A stretch of DNA of 64,000 nucleotides from Salinibacterium sp. UTAS2018 (GTDB lineage Bacteria > Actinomycetota > Actinomycetes > Actinomycetales > Microbacteriaceae): the NCBI RefSeq assembly GCF_004118935.1, contig NZ_CP035375.1, positions 2,046,001 to 2,110,000 of the forward strand, written 5' to 3'. Positions 9,488 through 18,999 of this stretch are shown piece by piece. The position numbers were made by a program, and so were the translations under genes. Every line of letters starts with the position of its first letter. The stretch's first letter is position 1. The notes beneath the pieces were generated by a model. The model did no database searches. It was given only the letters and a program-made list of their open reading frames with translations, and was not told where the DNA came from.

Positions 9488-10018
9488 ATGACCGTCATTG
9501 CCTACATCGCCCTCATCGTGGGCACGAGCATGGAGCGCCTCTATGAGCTGCGTATCTCCAAGCGCAATGCTGCCGCAGCGTTTGAGCGCGGCGGTCGCGA
9601 GTATGGGCAGAAGCATTTTCCGTGGATGGTGGCCCTGCACACCGGCTTGCTCATCGCCTGCGTTGTCGAAGTGATCGTCGCCGATCGCCCCTTCCTGCTG
9701 TGGCTCGGAATCCCGATGCTCGTCATCACCCTGCTCTGCCAAGCGGCGCGCTATTGGATCATCAACTCGCTTGGTGCTCAGTGGAACACCCGCGTCATCG
9801 TCGTGCCCGGGGCCGGCCGTGTGCAGAACCGCGGGCCGTACAAGCTGACGTGGCTGCCGCATCCCAACTACCTAGTTGTCGCAATCGAGGGAATCGCATT
9901 GCCGCTCGTGCACACCGCGTGGGTTACGGCGATTGTCTTCACCGTGCTGAATGCGGTGCTGCTGCTGGCGTTCCGCATCCCGACCGAAAACCGGGCCCTG
10001 CGCGAACTGACGCCATGA
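9488..10018 (+). CDS. Isoprenylcysteine carboxyl methyltransferase-like membrane methyltransferase
   Basis: A 176-residue membrane protein of the ICMT/SrsB family. The ATG at 9488 is chosen because AAGGAG sits 8 bases upstream at 9474-9479; an upstream ATG at 9440 would add 16 poorly conserved residues. The conserved C-terminal region GPYKLTWLPHPNYLVVAIEG (RGPY..HPNY) is the S-adenosylmethionine and substrate site of the family. In T3PKS operons this enzyme O-methylates the phenolic lipid in the membrane. Its stop overlaps the FAD enzyme start (ATGA), which implies translational coupling. The match to the type III PKS context is strong. Confidence 0.85.
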   Translation: MTVIAYIALIVGTSMERLYELRISKRNAAAAFERGGREYGQKHFPWMVALHTGLLIACVVEVIVADRPFLLWLGIPMLVITLLCQAARYWIINSLGAQWNTRVIVVPGAGRVQNRGPYKLTWLPHPNYLVVAIEGIALPLVHTAWVTAIVFTVLNAVLLLAFRIPTENRALRELTP

Positions 10019-11214
10019 GTGGTGCGGGTGACGATGCGGTCGCTGCAGGTGCGGCCGATGATGCGGTGACCGAACCGAGCGTTTCGCCGGTCGTGGACGT
10101 CATCGTCGTCGGTGGCGGGCCGGTCGGTCTCGCCGCTGCCATCAATGCGCGGATGCACGGCCTCACCGCCCTTGTGATCGAGCCCCGCACCGGCACCATC
10201 GACAAAGCCTGCGGCGAAGGAGTCATGCCCGGCGCCGTCACCGAACTCGCCGCCCTCGGGGTTCACCCACGCGGGCGCAGGATCGCGGGTATTAGTTACC
10301 AAGACGGCACTCGCACCGCCGAACACCGCTTCGCTTCGGATGCCGCGCTCGGCGTCCGTCGCACCGAACTGCACCGGGCGCTCACCGAGCGCGCGATCGA
10401 GCTAGGCGTCGAGTTCGACCACGGCAAGGTTGAGGCGATCGAGCAGCATGGCGACAGGGCTCAGATGGATGGCCGGAGCCGCAGTGCGAACCGCGCAGAA
10501 AGCGGCCAAGGCGGCACGAAGGCGCAAGCGAGCGCGGTATCCGCGCACCTCGCTGACGTTCGCACCATCGAGGGGCGGTGGATGCTCGGCTGCGATGGTC
10601 TGCACTCCACAGTGCGCGAGCTGGTTGGCCTGGCCGCGCGCCCTCGCCGCGCGAGGCGACGTGATTCTCGGCGGTTCGGCATCCGGCAGCACTTTGAGGT
10701 TGCTCCGTGGACTGATCTCGTGGAGGTGCATTGGGCGCCGACGGCTGAGTTGTATGTCACGCCGGTGAGCGACACCGAGGTGGGTGTTGCGGTGCTGGGC
10801 CCGCGCGGAACATCGTTCGATGAGGCGTTGGCGAGTGTGCCGGTGCTCGCCGAACGCCTACGCCATGCAACCCCCGCCTCGACGGTGCGGGGTGCTGGCC
10901 CACTGTTGCAGAACACCACCGGGCAGCGCGCGGGCCGAGTGCTGCTCGTGGGCGATGCCGCTGGCTACGTCGATGCGATCACGGGGGAGGGCATCCGCTT
11001 AGGGCTGGCGGAAGCGCGCGCTGCGATCGAGTGCCTCGTCGCAGGCAAACCCGAACGGTACGAACGCGAATGGCGTCGAGTGACCCGCGACTTTCGGATG
11101 CTCACCACCGGGCTCGTGGCGGCCGCGAACTCACCGCTGCGCCGAGCTATCGTGCCGGTCGCCGCGCGGTTGCCCGGCATTTACGGTCGCATTGTGGAAA
11201 GCCTGGCCCGCTAG
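10015..11214 (+). CDS. FAD-dependent oxidoreductase/monooxygenase (SrsC-like)
   Basis: A 399-residue flavoprotein beginning at the ATG of the ATGA overlap. The Rossmann motif VVGGGPVGLAAA lies near residue 27-38, and the second FAD motif GDAAGYVDAITGEGI near residue 320. This is the p-hydroxybenzoate-hydroxylase/geranylgeranyl-reductase type. Third gene of the T3PKS operon; by analogy with SrsC it would hydroxylate the alkylresorcinol to an alkylhydroquinone or quinone. A Ser/Ala/Arg-rich stretch (about residues 150-180) looks like a lineage-specific insertion between conserved strands. A substrate other than a phenolic lipid cannot be excluded from sequence alone. Confidence 0.85.
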   Translation: MSGAGDDAVAAGAADDAVTEPSVSPVVDVIVVGGGPVGLAAAINARMHGLTALVIEPRTGTIDKACGEGVMPGAVTELAALGVHPRGRRIAGISYQDGTRTAEHRFASDAALGVRRTELHRALTERAIELGVEFDHGKVEAIEQHGDRAQMDGRSRSANRAESGQGGTKAQASAVSAHLADVRTIEGRWMLGCDGLHSTVRELVGLAARPRRARRRDSRRFGIRQHFEVAPWTDLVEVHWAPTAELYVTPVSDTEVGVAVLGPRGTSFDEALASVPVLAERLRHATPASTVRGAGPLLQNTTGQRAGRVLLVGDAAGYVDAITGEGIRLGLAEARAAIECLVAGKPERYEREWRRVTRDFRMLTTGLVAAANSPLRRAIVPVAARLPGIYGRIVESLAR

Positions 11215-11345
11215 AGGGTGCGGTCCGGCGGAGTCAGCCTGAGCTGAATGAGCAGTGCCCCGAGGGTTTCTTCGGTTGATCTTGACCAAGTGAACTAGAT
11301 TATTAGTCAATAAGTACGGCACGTAACACTAAAGGAGAATTTGCG

Positions 11346-11990
11346 ATGAAGCGATTCCGCTCGTCGACCGCAGTTCAGCCCGCTCTGAATGCGCGAAGTC
11401 GGCTGCGTCGGAGTTCCTTGCTCTCGCTATCCCTCGTTCTCGTTGGCCTATTCCTTGTGGCGTCGTGCGCGCAGCACGATGTGGGGCAAGCCGCCGGGCA
11501 TTCAGTGTCGCCGGATGCCACTGATGTCGACCCTGATGGATTGGTCAATGGGAAATCGACTTTCGAGCTTGCAGACGAAATCGTAGACGCGTGTATGAGC
11601 GAGTTCGGCTGGCTGCCTATTGAAGACGGTCCAGGGGCAGGAGGCGTCACGGTACCCGAAGGCCAGGGGGACCAATACGACGCAAACCTCGAGGAGTGTG
11701 TCGCTGAGGCAAGCGCTACTTTTCCGCCTGCGCCCATGTCGGAACGAGCGATTCGTGAACGATACTCGCTTGAGTTGGAGGCTCGTCTTTGCCTGATGCA
11801 GCAAGGGTATGAGATCAGCGAACCGCCTTCGGAGCAGGCTTGGGTTGAGCAGTTCGCCGGAGATATTAGCGCTAGCCCCCTCTGGCTTCCCTACTTTGAG
11901 ATCATTACTGATCCCGCAGTGTCGCAAGCAACACTCGCCGAGCTCAGGGTTGCGTGTCCGGGTCCAGCGAACCGGGTCTACGCCGAATGA
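11346..11990 (+). CDS. Secreted lipoprotein of a four-member local paralog family
   Basis: A 214-residue predicted lipoprotein: basic N-terminus, hydrophobic stretch near residues 23-39 and lipobox VASC with Cys about residue 40. The mature part has spaced cysteines and segments DACMSEFGW, LEECVAEA, ELEARLCLMQQGYEI and a final ACPGP. The same layout recurs in the proteins at 14913-15461 and 20202-20720 and in the pseudogene at 15442-15977. AAAGGAG lies 6-12 bases before the ATG. It is followed by a MacAB-like exporter, so it is probably part of that envelope system, perhaps as a surface or immunity component. I do not recognise a named family. Confidence 0.7.
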   Translation: MKRFRSSTAVQPALNARSRLRRSSLLSLSLVLVGLFLVASCAQHDVGQAAGHSVSPDATDVDPDGLVNGKSTFELADEIVDACMSEFGWLPIEDGPGAGGVTVPEGQGDQYDANLEECVAEASATFPPAPMSERAIRERYSLELEARLCLMQQGYEISEPPSEQAWVEQFAGDISASPLWLPYFEIITDPAVSQATLAELRVACPGPANRVYAE

Positions 11991-12030
11991 GTATTCTTTT
12001 CATACTCCATCAAGTTGAAAGTGCCTCACA

Positions 12031-13125
12031 ATGACAGATTCCCCCACGGAGCTGAGCCTCTACGAAAAACCGCGCCGCCGCATCGTGCCCGCGTTGGCTC
12101 TCGGCTTCGTGGTGCTCCTCGTGGGCGCCGGTGTGGGCTGGGCGGCATCCACTGTTCTCACTCCGGCAAAGGACGTACTTGATTCAACGGCGTTCACCTT
12201 TGTCGAGGTTGTCGACGGTGAGGTCGGGTCGAGCATCAACCTGAACACTGTTGCTGAATGGACGCCTGTTCCTGTGGGCAGCAATCAGGCCTCCGGAACA
12301 GTCACGAGTGTGGCAATTGCGGCTGGCGATGAGGCGAAGCAGGGCAGCATTCTCTATACGGTGAACTTGCGGCCCGTCGTCGTCGCCCAAGGGTCGATCC
12401 CCGCGTTCCGCTCTCTCGAATTGTGGACAGAGGGGGCAGATGTGAAGCAATTGCAGGCGATGCTCTCCGACCTCGGTTTCTATGAGTGGACTCCCGACGG
12501 AGAGTTCGATTACGCCACCTATTGGGCTGTTCGAGCCTGGCAAGAAAGTCTTGGCCTTGAGCGCGATGGAGTCGTGCAGTCGGGCGATCTCGTTTTTGTG
12601 CCCTCACTGCCTTCGCGCTTGGCGCTCGACACCGACGTGGTCAAGCGCGGCGCAAGTCTCGGCGGGGGCGAAGCCGTCGTGAAGGGGTTGCTACCGTCAC
12701 CCACTTTTGAGATTCCGGTCACCGAATCGCAGTCTTCACTCATGCCCAACGGCACCCGGGTAGAAATCACGAACGGTGACGCGGTGTGGGAAGCGGTCGT
12801 CGTCGATCGTGAAACCTCAGAGTCGGGAGAAACCACGATCGTTCTCGCGGGCGCTGATGACAGTGTTATTTGCGGCGACGAATGCTCCACCATTCCAGTG
12901 ACAGGGCAAACACTGCTGTCGTCTCGCATCGTCACCGTTGAGACGGTAAGCGGACTTGTTGTTCCCTCGGCTGCGTTGTTGAGCGGTGCTGACGGCACCA
13001 TCAGCGTGATCGACTCCGAGGCCGTTGCCCATGACGTCACCGTCGTCACGAGTGCTCGTGGAATGTCCGTGATCGAAGGCGTGCCGGCGGGAACTCGCGT
13101 GCGGGTCCCGGCCTCGGGAGAATAG
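12031..13125 (+). CDS. Membrane-anchored adaptor with peptidoglycan-binding domain (MacA/HlyD-like)
   Basis: A 364-residue protein with an N-terminal membrane anchor at about residues 21-42, then an extracytoplasmic part. Residues about 130-190 form a PG_binding_1-type repeat (LQAMLSDLGFY, FDYATYWAVRAWQ). The C-terminal half has beta-barrel-like segments (TRVEITNGDAVWEAVVVDRE) seen in periplasmic adaptor proteins. The ATPase gene starts 4 bases downstream and the permease follows, so it is the adaptor of a three-gene exporter, as commonly found in Micrococcales. In monoderms this architecture probably tethers the exporter to the cell wall. The substrate is unknown. Confidence 0.75.
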   Translation: MTDSPTELSLYEKPRRRIVPALALGFVVLLVGAGVGWAASTVLTPAKDVLDSTAFTFVEVVDGEVGSSINLNTVAEWTPVPVGSNQASGTVTSVAIAAGDEAKQGSILYTVNLRPVVVAQGSIPAFRSLELWTEGADVKQLQAMLSDLGFYEWTPDGEFDYATYWAVRAWQESLGLERDGVVQSGDLVFVPSLPSRLALDTDVVKRGASLGGGEAVVKGLLPSPTFEIPVTESQSSLMPNGTRVEITNGDAVWEAVVVDRETSESGETTIVLAGADDSVICGDECSTIPVTGQTLLSSRIVTVETVSGLVVPSAALLSGADGTISVIDSEAVAHDVTVVTSARGMSVIEGVPAGTRVRVPASGE

Positions 13126-13129
13126 CGCC

Positions 13130-13774
13130 GTGCCCCACGAGCTGCTCGAAGCACGCGGAATCACCTTCGGTTACAACCGGAACACGCCCATCCTCAGCGA
13201 CTGGGATGCCACCTTCTCGGCCGGAGAAGTCGTCGCCCTGACTGGCCCCTCGGGCCGAGGCAAGTCAACGTTGCTCTACCTCCTCGGGCTCATGCTTAAA
13301 CCGGGCGCCGGGGACGTGCTGCTCGACGGCGTCGAGTCAACGCGCCTGCCTGATGCCCAGCGTGCCCGCCTGCGGGCAACCCTTTTCGGCTTCGTGTTTC
13401 AGGATGCCGCTCTTGACGCGACTCGCACAGTGCTCGATAACGTGATCGAGACTGCTCTCTACCGCGGCGAGCCAAGGGATACCGCTCAGGGCCGTGCGCT
13501 TGAACTGATGGCGCAGTTCGGCGTCAACCTGCGGGCGCACCACACCCCAGGACAGGTGTCGGGTGGGCAAGCTCAACGCATTGCTCTCTGCCGGGCTCTG
13601 CTCAACAACCCTCGCATCCTGCTGGCCGACGAACCCACCGGAAACCTGGATCCCGACTCGGCGACCATCGTCGTCGACGCGATGAGGGAGCAGGCGGCGA
13701 ACGGCGGCACCGTTGTTGTTGCCACCCACGACCCTGCGCTCGTTGCTCGCTGCGACAGGGTGATCCAACTATGA
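13130..13774 (+). CDS. ABC transporter ATP-binding protein, MacB/LolD type
   Basis: A 214-residue ATPase. Walker A GPSGRGKST is at residues 39-47, the signature VSGGQAQRIAL near 143-153, and Walker B ILLADEPTGNLD near 162-175, the form typical of the LolD/MacB/FtsE group. GTG start 4 bases after the adaptor; the stop overlaps the permease ATG (ATGA). It energises the adaptor/permease pair. All catalytic motifs are intact, so this is a working component. One unusual residue is Arg in Walker A (GRGKST, where most members have GSGKST). Confidence 0.92.
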   Translation: MPHELLEARGITFGYNRNTPILSDWDATFSAGEVVALTGPSGRGKSTLLYLLGLMLKPGAGDVLLDGVESTRLPDAQRARLRATLFGFVFQDAALDATRTVLDNVIETALYRGEPRDTAQGRALELMAQFGVNLRAHHTPGQVSGGQAQRIALCRALLNNPRILLADEPTGNLDPDSATIVVDAMREQAANGGTVVVATHDPALVARCDRVIQL

Positions 13775-14880
13775 GTGCCCTGCGGCGGATGCTCGCCATC
13801 CTGCGTGAGGGAACAGCGACGGCACGTAGCCAGCCCGTCGCATCCGTTGTCACGATCATCATGATCGCCGGAATGTGCGCGACCGTCTTACTGACGACCG
13901 GGCGCACGGTCGGTGCCGAGCAGGCCGTTCTTGGCACCATCGATTCCACCGGAACTCGCGCGGTTGTGGTGCGCGCCGAGAGTGGTGCCGGTCTGAACTC
14001 TTCTGTTCTTGAGCGCCTCGCCAACGTGGATGGCATCGCGTGGGCGGGCGCCTTCGGGGGAGCGCTCGATGTTCGTAACGCTGCGATTCTGGATGGCCCG
14101 CCGGTGCCGGTGCGGCTGGCCTACGGTGACGATATTCAGGCATTGACTGGAGCGCTGCCGCTGAGCGATGTGTCGGCCTTGGCGTCAGAACTAGCGCTTG
14201 AGCAATTGGGGATGCCGGATGAGACCGGGGGAGTGGTCTCCTCGAGCGGCGCCGACTATGCGATCGCGGGTCGCATCACAGTGCCCGATTACCTCGCCTT
14301 TCTCGAACCGCTCGTTGTCGTGCCTCAGCAGCAGGAGTCGGGGGCGGCGCCGGCGGACGTCAGTGTCCTCGTCGTGATTGCGGAGCGCCCAGACCTCGTT
14401 GCGCCGATTGCTGCGGCTGTTCGCTCAGTGCTTGCGGTGGATGACCCCTCCAAAGTGACGATCGCGACGAGTGAATCTTTGGCCGAACTGCGGTTGCTAG
14501 TGCAGGGTCAGCTCGGCAGCTTCGGCCGTAATCTGGTGCTCGTGGTCTTCGCGTTAACGGCAGTGCTTGCCGCCGCAATTCTGTACGGGCTCGTGATGCT
14601 GCGCCGAAAAGACTTTGGCCGCCGGCGCGCGTTAGGGGCCTCCCAAGGGCTCATCGTGGGGCTGCTCCTCGCGCAGGTAGCAGTTCTGAGTAGTATCGGC
14701 GCGACCATCGGCAGTGTCGCCGCGGCGCTCGGACTGCAGCTGAGCGGTGACCCGCTACCGGGGTTGAACTTCTTCCTGGCAGTAGCCATCTTGGCGATCG
14801 TCACCGGGCTCATTGCTGCCCTCATCCCGGCGCTCGCCGCCGCTCGCCGTGACCCCCTTAAGGAGCTTCGGGTTCCGTAA
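13771..14880 (+). CDS. ABC transporter permease, FtsX/MacB type
   Basis: A 369-residue permease: one N-terminal membrane helix (about residues 20-40), a large extracytoplasmic domain (about 45-245), then three C-terminal helices with the coupling segment MLRRKDFGRRRALGASQG, which contacts the ATPase. The end, AALIPALAAARRDPLKELR, is the classical FtsX tail. It completes the adaptor-ATPase-permease operon that starts at 12031. Its last ~260 bases occur a second time at 19652-19918 as a frameshifted copy, marking one end of a segmental duplication. Confidence 0.9.
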   Translation: MSALRRMLAILREGTATARSQPVASVVTIIMIAGMCATVLLTTGRTVGAEQAVLGTIDSTGTRAVVVRAESGAGLNSSVLERLANVDGIAWAGAFGGALDVRNAAILDGPPVPVRLAYGDDIQALTGALPLSDVSALASELALEQLGMPDETGGVVSSSGADYAIAGRITVPDYLAFLEPLVVVPQQQESGAAPADVSVLVVIAERPDLVAPIAAAVRSVLAVDDPSKVTIATSESLAELRLLVQGQLGSFGRNLVLVVFALTAVLAAAILYGLVMLRRKDFGRRRALGASQGLIVGLLLAQVAVLSSIGATIGSVAAALGLQLSGDPLPGLNFFLAVAILAIVTGLIAALIPALAAARRDPLKELRVP

Positions 14881-14912
14881 CGGCTCGGGCCACTGAAAGC
14901 TGGGCCTCTAGA

Positions 14913-15461
14913 TCAAAACCCGTCTTGGGGGCAGACTGCCTCGGCCTTCTGGATCTGGTCAATGCCACTGAGCGACTCGTAAGGCGACCATGCACCGGCG
15001 AGCTCCACGAATCGTTGAAAGGTAGGGGCAGCCGCGATTTCGAAGCCGTTGGTGACTAAGCACTCCCGCATGTCGAGAAGAGAACTGTAGCCCGCCTCGA
15101 GAGATGCGTCAGTGATGTCAGGCGCGGGGTCGGGGTCGAGGCCGCTCTCCGTCGTGCAACGCTCCTCGGATGCGAGGAAAGCGTCCTTTTGTGCGGTGGG
15201 GGCACCAAAGATGGTGCCGGTTGGCGAATCGACACCGGTCCACTCGTCGGCCCTCATGCACTCGTCATACCTTTCGAGCGCACGCTGATAATCGTCGTCG
15301 GTCGGCCGCATCGCCGGTGTCGCGTCGAGCTCAGTCTGATCGGATTGCGTGCACGCCCCCAATCTGATCACTAAGCCGATCAGCAGCACCCCACTTGCCA
15401 GGCTGCGAGCTCGACGCGCTGCCGTGCCGTCGCGAGGCGTGTCATCCGATCGGACCGTCAT
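14913..15461 (-). CDS. Secreted lipoprotein, paralog of 11346-11990
   Basis: A 182-residue predicted lipoprotein with a basic N-terminus and lipobox RLGAC (Cys about residue 37). The mature part has the paralog layout: YDECM, EERCTTESG, LLDMRECLVTNGFEI, then APTFQRFVELAG and a final VCPQDGF. It faces the ABC permease convergently with 32 bases between the stops. Its start lies 20 bases inside the 3' end of the broken paralog upstream, so the two once formed an operon. Function unknown; the association with the exporter suggests an envelope role. Confidence 0.7.
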   Translation of the reverse strand: MTVRSDDTPRDGTAARRARSLASGVLLIGLVIRLGACTQSDQTELDATPAMRPTDDDYQRALERYDECMRADEWTGVDSPTGTIFGAPTAQKDAFLASEERCTTESGLDPDPAPDITDASLEAGYSSLLDMRECLVTNGFEIAAAPTFQRFVELAGAWSPYESLSGIDQIQKAEAVCPQDGF

Positions 15462-15977
15462 GCAGAATCACCGCGGCAGGACACTCAGTGCCCTGCCGAT
15501 CTAGTTCGTCCCGACTCTGCGCCTGTTCTCTCGCTTGGGAATGAGGTAGAGAGAACCCGCCTTCGTCAAACGATGAGTAGTAATGATCAATATAGTTTTG
15601 CTTGGTCGGCACGGTAATTGAATAGCCGCGAGCTTCTAAACACCGTTGAGTTTCACGTTCGAAGTCATACATTGCGGTTAGTTATGATTCCGTCATTTCG
15701 CCTGTCGTGTTGTAGCCATAGCGGCGTTCACAATAGGCAACGGCGGCGTTGAACGGCTCAACTTGGTCCCGGGTGGTCTCGCTCGTGAAGCCGAAGCCTT
15801 GTGCTTCAGCTTCGAAACCTGATTCCCCTAGGCAGTCGACCATAAGTTTGCTGTAGTCAGCGATCGAGGGGCCTCGGCGACCGGATCCTCGTCAGGGATG
15901 TTCGCGCAACCCGACAAGATAAGCGCCACCGCAATCGCTCCCCACGCTTTCGCCCTAATGCTGCGCGCGCCGCTCAT
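15442..15977 (-). pseudogene. Broken lipoprotein gene, paralog of 20202-20720
   Basis: Read on the minus strand from the ATG at 15977, the sequence encodes a lipoprotein signal with lipobox LSGCA, then loses frame after about residue 30 relative to its paralog: a one-base loss in the stretch encoding PSIADYGKLM. The paralog frame then continues, but GAATCATAA puts a TAA where the paralog has Gln (MTDSQLAAMYEF). The last 76 residues, from MYDFERETQRCLEARGY to DGPIG, align well with the intact paralog. Two independent lesions argue for true decay rather than a sequencing error. Confidence 0.75.
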
Positions 15978-16178
15978 CGAATCACCCCAGCCCAGCGCCA
16001 TGTAGCGGTCTATTCTGAGTTTTCCTTAAGGGTAATGCAGTGTCAGCCCACTGTGACACCGTCGTTACTCCGGCTAGTGGAAGGTCTCAGATCGATCAAT
16101 TTCCTTGTCGAAGGGCGCGGGCCGCGGGAGGGTGAGTTTCACTTATCTTCTAGCTGTTTCGTCGTGGCTTAGTCGAGG

Positions 16179-16415
16179 TTGGGGAGGGTTCTGAGTGCGG
16201 AAAGTAAGTTGGAGAGCGGTTCGCGTCGAAAGGCGCGAGGGGCTGCGCTCGCCGGCTTCATTTTCGCGTGTGGCCTCTCCCTCACTGCGCGCGTTGGTCT
16301 CAGCATCGCGCTCAAGGATGCCGGCGATTGCGAGGGCGCTGACGTTGTGGTGAATGACGACTCTGGCGACCTCATCGCGTGCCTCATTGATGACGATAAA
16401 GCCGACATCCGCTAG
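16179..16415 (+). pseudogene. Truncated relic of the small lipoprotein gene at 22542-23072
   Basis: The 78-codon frame contains CGLSLTARVGLSIALKDAGD and LIACLIDDDKADIR, closely matching CGLALTACVGPSVALKDAGD and LVACLIDDEKVGIR of the protein at 22542-23072. The lipobox Cys is Arg here and the frame stops straight after the match. Immediately downstream, bases about 16420-16455 resemble the last 45 bases of the intact gene, so roughly 170 internal bases were deleted. It is therefore a decayed duplicate with a lost lipidation site. Confidence 0.65.
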
Positions 16416-16469
16416 TGAGCGATCAGACCTTCACCGATGAGTATCGGAAGACAGTCGAGCTGTAGCCCT

Positions 16470-16860
16470 CTAGCTAGTCGGCAACAACGCCTGCAACTCT
16501 TCCGCCTTCGACACGAAGACGAGCGAACCCTTTTCTTCGCCAGTAGGGTTCGACTCATCGATCTGGGTGGGTGTGCTGACCTCGTGTGTAATGTGCGTGA
16601 GATCCGCCGAAAAGTGGCCAGAGCATCGTTTGCAAGACAACTTCGATCGTCTGGCTATCGATTTCCCGGACTTCAGTCGGGTAGGCCGGACGGCTCGAAC
16701 TGCCCGCGAGGGTGAGTGCAAAGTGCTCAGGATCCATCAGCCACACAACGCTCGGATCGCCCTCAATGATATCTCTCTCAAGGCTCGTTAACGATTGTCC
16801 CGCGTCGCCGGAGTAGGTTTCATTCGCTCGGGAAGCACGTCGCGAGGCTAATTGCCGCAA
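16470..16860 (-). pseudogene. Chimeric relic: small secreted protein fragment joined to a HAD-phosphatase 3' end
   Basis: Two overlapping minus-strand frames form one broken product. The first (from 16860) reads SVVWLMDPEHFALTLAGSSS and PTEVREIDSQTIEVVL, the second (to 16470) continues SADLTHITHEV and ends GSLVFVSKAEELQALLPTS. The last 18 residues match the C-terminus of the HAD phosphatase at 23065-23727 (GSIAVVSKAEELLPLLLPS). A frameshift near 16630 separates the two halves. The first part looks like the SSSCPxxPT class of small actinobacterial lipoproteins, an impression from pattern only. The region is probably a recombination scar. Confidence 0.4.
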
Positions 16861-17636
16861 GAGTCCGCAGCAGGAGACTTCGTAGACGGGCGGTCAAGCG
16901 AGGAGGAGATGGATTGCTGCCCGACGTTCCTCGATCGCTGCACGTCTCAAGATAGGCACGCCGGTTAGCCCGACGACCGCTGCACCGGATCACGGACTTC
17001 GGGCCGGATATCGCGGTGTTCCGGAACCGCGGCAGAAAATCGACAATCACTCTCTCAGCCGCAAGGCCATCGTGTCGTTCACACTCTCGCTGCTGTGATG
17101 TCACGCGAGACCCTATTCCTATGTCCTGCACCAGAACATCGAGCTGACGTTGCCGGTAACCGTTCCACTATGCGGGACGGTCTAGGGGGACTTTTCCCAT
17201 TCGGCGCCGACCAGTGCGGGTCAATCTTTGCTCAGAGCAACTGACGCACTAGAGCAGGTGGCGCATTGGACAAGGTTTCAGCAAGTACGCCAGTAGGGCC
17301 GACAGTCTGGAAGTGGACATTGCGATGACCTAATTTCGAGGAGAGGTGAGAGGCTCCTCGACCAACCACACGATGGCCGCGTTGATGATGAAGACAGTGC
17401 GAACAGCCGTGCCCTAGACCGGGTTATGGGGTACTGCTGGAAGAGCAGTTTGGTCGAACGCCGGCTTCGAGGCTCAGCGCAACAATCGGGCGAAGCTGAA
17501 TCCGCAAGCTTCGTGGAAGGTTATATCCGCAGTGCGGGTACGGTCGCAAGTTGGCATTTGAGGGGACTGCGAGATCAGCACCATATCGCTACACTCATGA
17601 GCATGTATTGAAAATTCTTCAGAAAGGAAAAAGGAA
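16861..17636. other. Gene-free stretch of about 780 bases
   Basis: No frame here has a convincing start, ribosome site or recognisable motif, and every frame is broken repeatedly. It lies between gene relics and the interrupted protease, so it is probably old coding DNA that has decayed beyond recognition. The last 40 bases hold the protease leader, with an A/G-rich ribosome site (GAAAGGAAAAAGGA) just before 17637. Confidence 0.5.
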
Positions 17637-18962
17637 ATGGAGCTTCAGTTGAAAATATTCCGCAGGAGAACTGCATCCATCGCCGGCGTCGCGGCCCTCA
17701 TTCTAGTCGCCGTCGGAGCGGCGACTGGTGCCTCTGCTGCCGACAATACGTCCGATAGCACCCCACATATCACCGACGAGGTAAGGATTACGCCATCCGA
17801 CGTTTCCTCTGAAGTAGAGAAGTTGACATTGCCTGCGATACCGCTCGAAACGCAAGAGTACATCGACGCGCTTCAAGGCGAACTTGACGGCGACGCGCGT
17901 TTCAGTGCGGTTGAGGTCAGCGAAAATCGCAAGCAAGTCACAGTGTGGTGGCATGGTGAGGTGAGCGAAGGACTCTCAGCTCTGCTCCGTGATTCGGTTG
18001 CTGTTGTCGAGGTGAGCGTGGCTCAGACAGCGTTCCTTCCCGGCGATTTGCGAGATGCAGCTCAGCACGTCTTGCGTGAGGGCGCGGCGCTTGGTGTTGA
18101 GCGAGTCACCGTTGCCGTCGATGGCTCACACTTGGAGGTTGCCACCGCCGGTATAGGAACATCGCGGGGAGATGTTCAACCTTCCGAAGAGCTGATTTCT
18201 CGTCTAGCGCAATTGACCGAGATTCCACTCACCGTCTCGCAAGGTGGCGTCAAACCGGCCGCGACGCGCCTAAACGATAATGACTACCACCTCGGCGGGG
18301 CACGCATCACCAATTTTTAGACAGGAAGCGCTTGTACAAGCGGCTTCTCTGTCCAGAAGGGCGAGGCTGAAGGAACCATGTTCGCAGCGCACTGCGGGAG
18401 CGTCGGTGACTTCTGGGTGACAACTGAAGGGCTGACCGCATGGAATTACGGCACAACCGAGTCCCGCCAAACAGCCTTCGATGGTGCGATTATGGCCAGC
18501 AACTTCTCGCAGCCATACGTGTGGTATGGACCGTATGATGCCTCAGGGGTGGGAGCGATCTCCGGGTCGGCCATTCCCGCAGTCGGAAGTGAAATTTGCT
18601 ATTCGGGCTCATTCTCCGGCACTGTATGCGGAAACGTCGTCACAGCTAAGGACGTATATACGAACTTGGGAGGCGACCTGACATCAGTCCGGTCCATCGT
18701 CACGTTGAATAGCGCTGGGCTCCCTGCCGCAGGCAACGGCGACAGCGGGGGTCCTGGGTACATCCTTAGCGCATCAGGCGGCACCGTGGTTAGATTGGCA
18801 ACAAGCATAATCTCCGCAATCCCGGGTAACTCCGGCTCTACGTGCAACGGAGTCCCCGGGGACAGCGGGACGAACGGTCGCAAATGCAGCTCCACCGTCT
18901 ATAGCACGGAGGTGTGGCGCATCGCTAACGCGTCGGGGTGGTCTATTCAGGTGGCGCCCTAG
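17637..18962 (+). pseudogene. Secreted trypsin-like serine protease interrupted by an in-frame TAG
   Basis: One continuous frame of 442 codons broken only by TAG at 18318-18320. The N-terminal part has a signal peptide (hydrophobic residues about 12-32, ending ASAA) and a pro-region. The mature domain begins GGARITN, the typical entry of alpha-lytic/streptogrisin-type (S1E) proteases, but the stop falls two codons later, before TGSACTSGFSV. Beyond it the catalytic His (FAAHCG) and Ser (GNGDSGGPG) are intact. The same family is encoded intact at 21191-22540. Interpretations: a recent nonsense mutation, a sequencing error, or stop readthrough. The strong GAAAGG ribosome site and otherwise clean frame show that damage is recent. 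Confidence 0.75.
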
Positions 18963-18999
18963 GGCTACTAATGTGCCAATTCAAAGTAGGAGATCAGTG

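Noticed and set aside
16861..17636. Possible transposase remnants in the gene-free stretch
   Set aside because: No terminal inverted repeats, target duplications or recognisable DDE motif could be found in any frame.
18318..18320. TAG codon as pyrrolysine or other recoded residue
   Set aside because: No pyl genes or recoding element are seen and trypsin-like proteases have no such residue; nonsense mutation or sequencing error is simpler.
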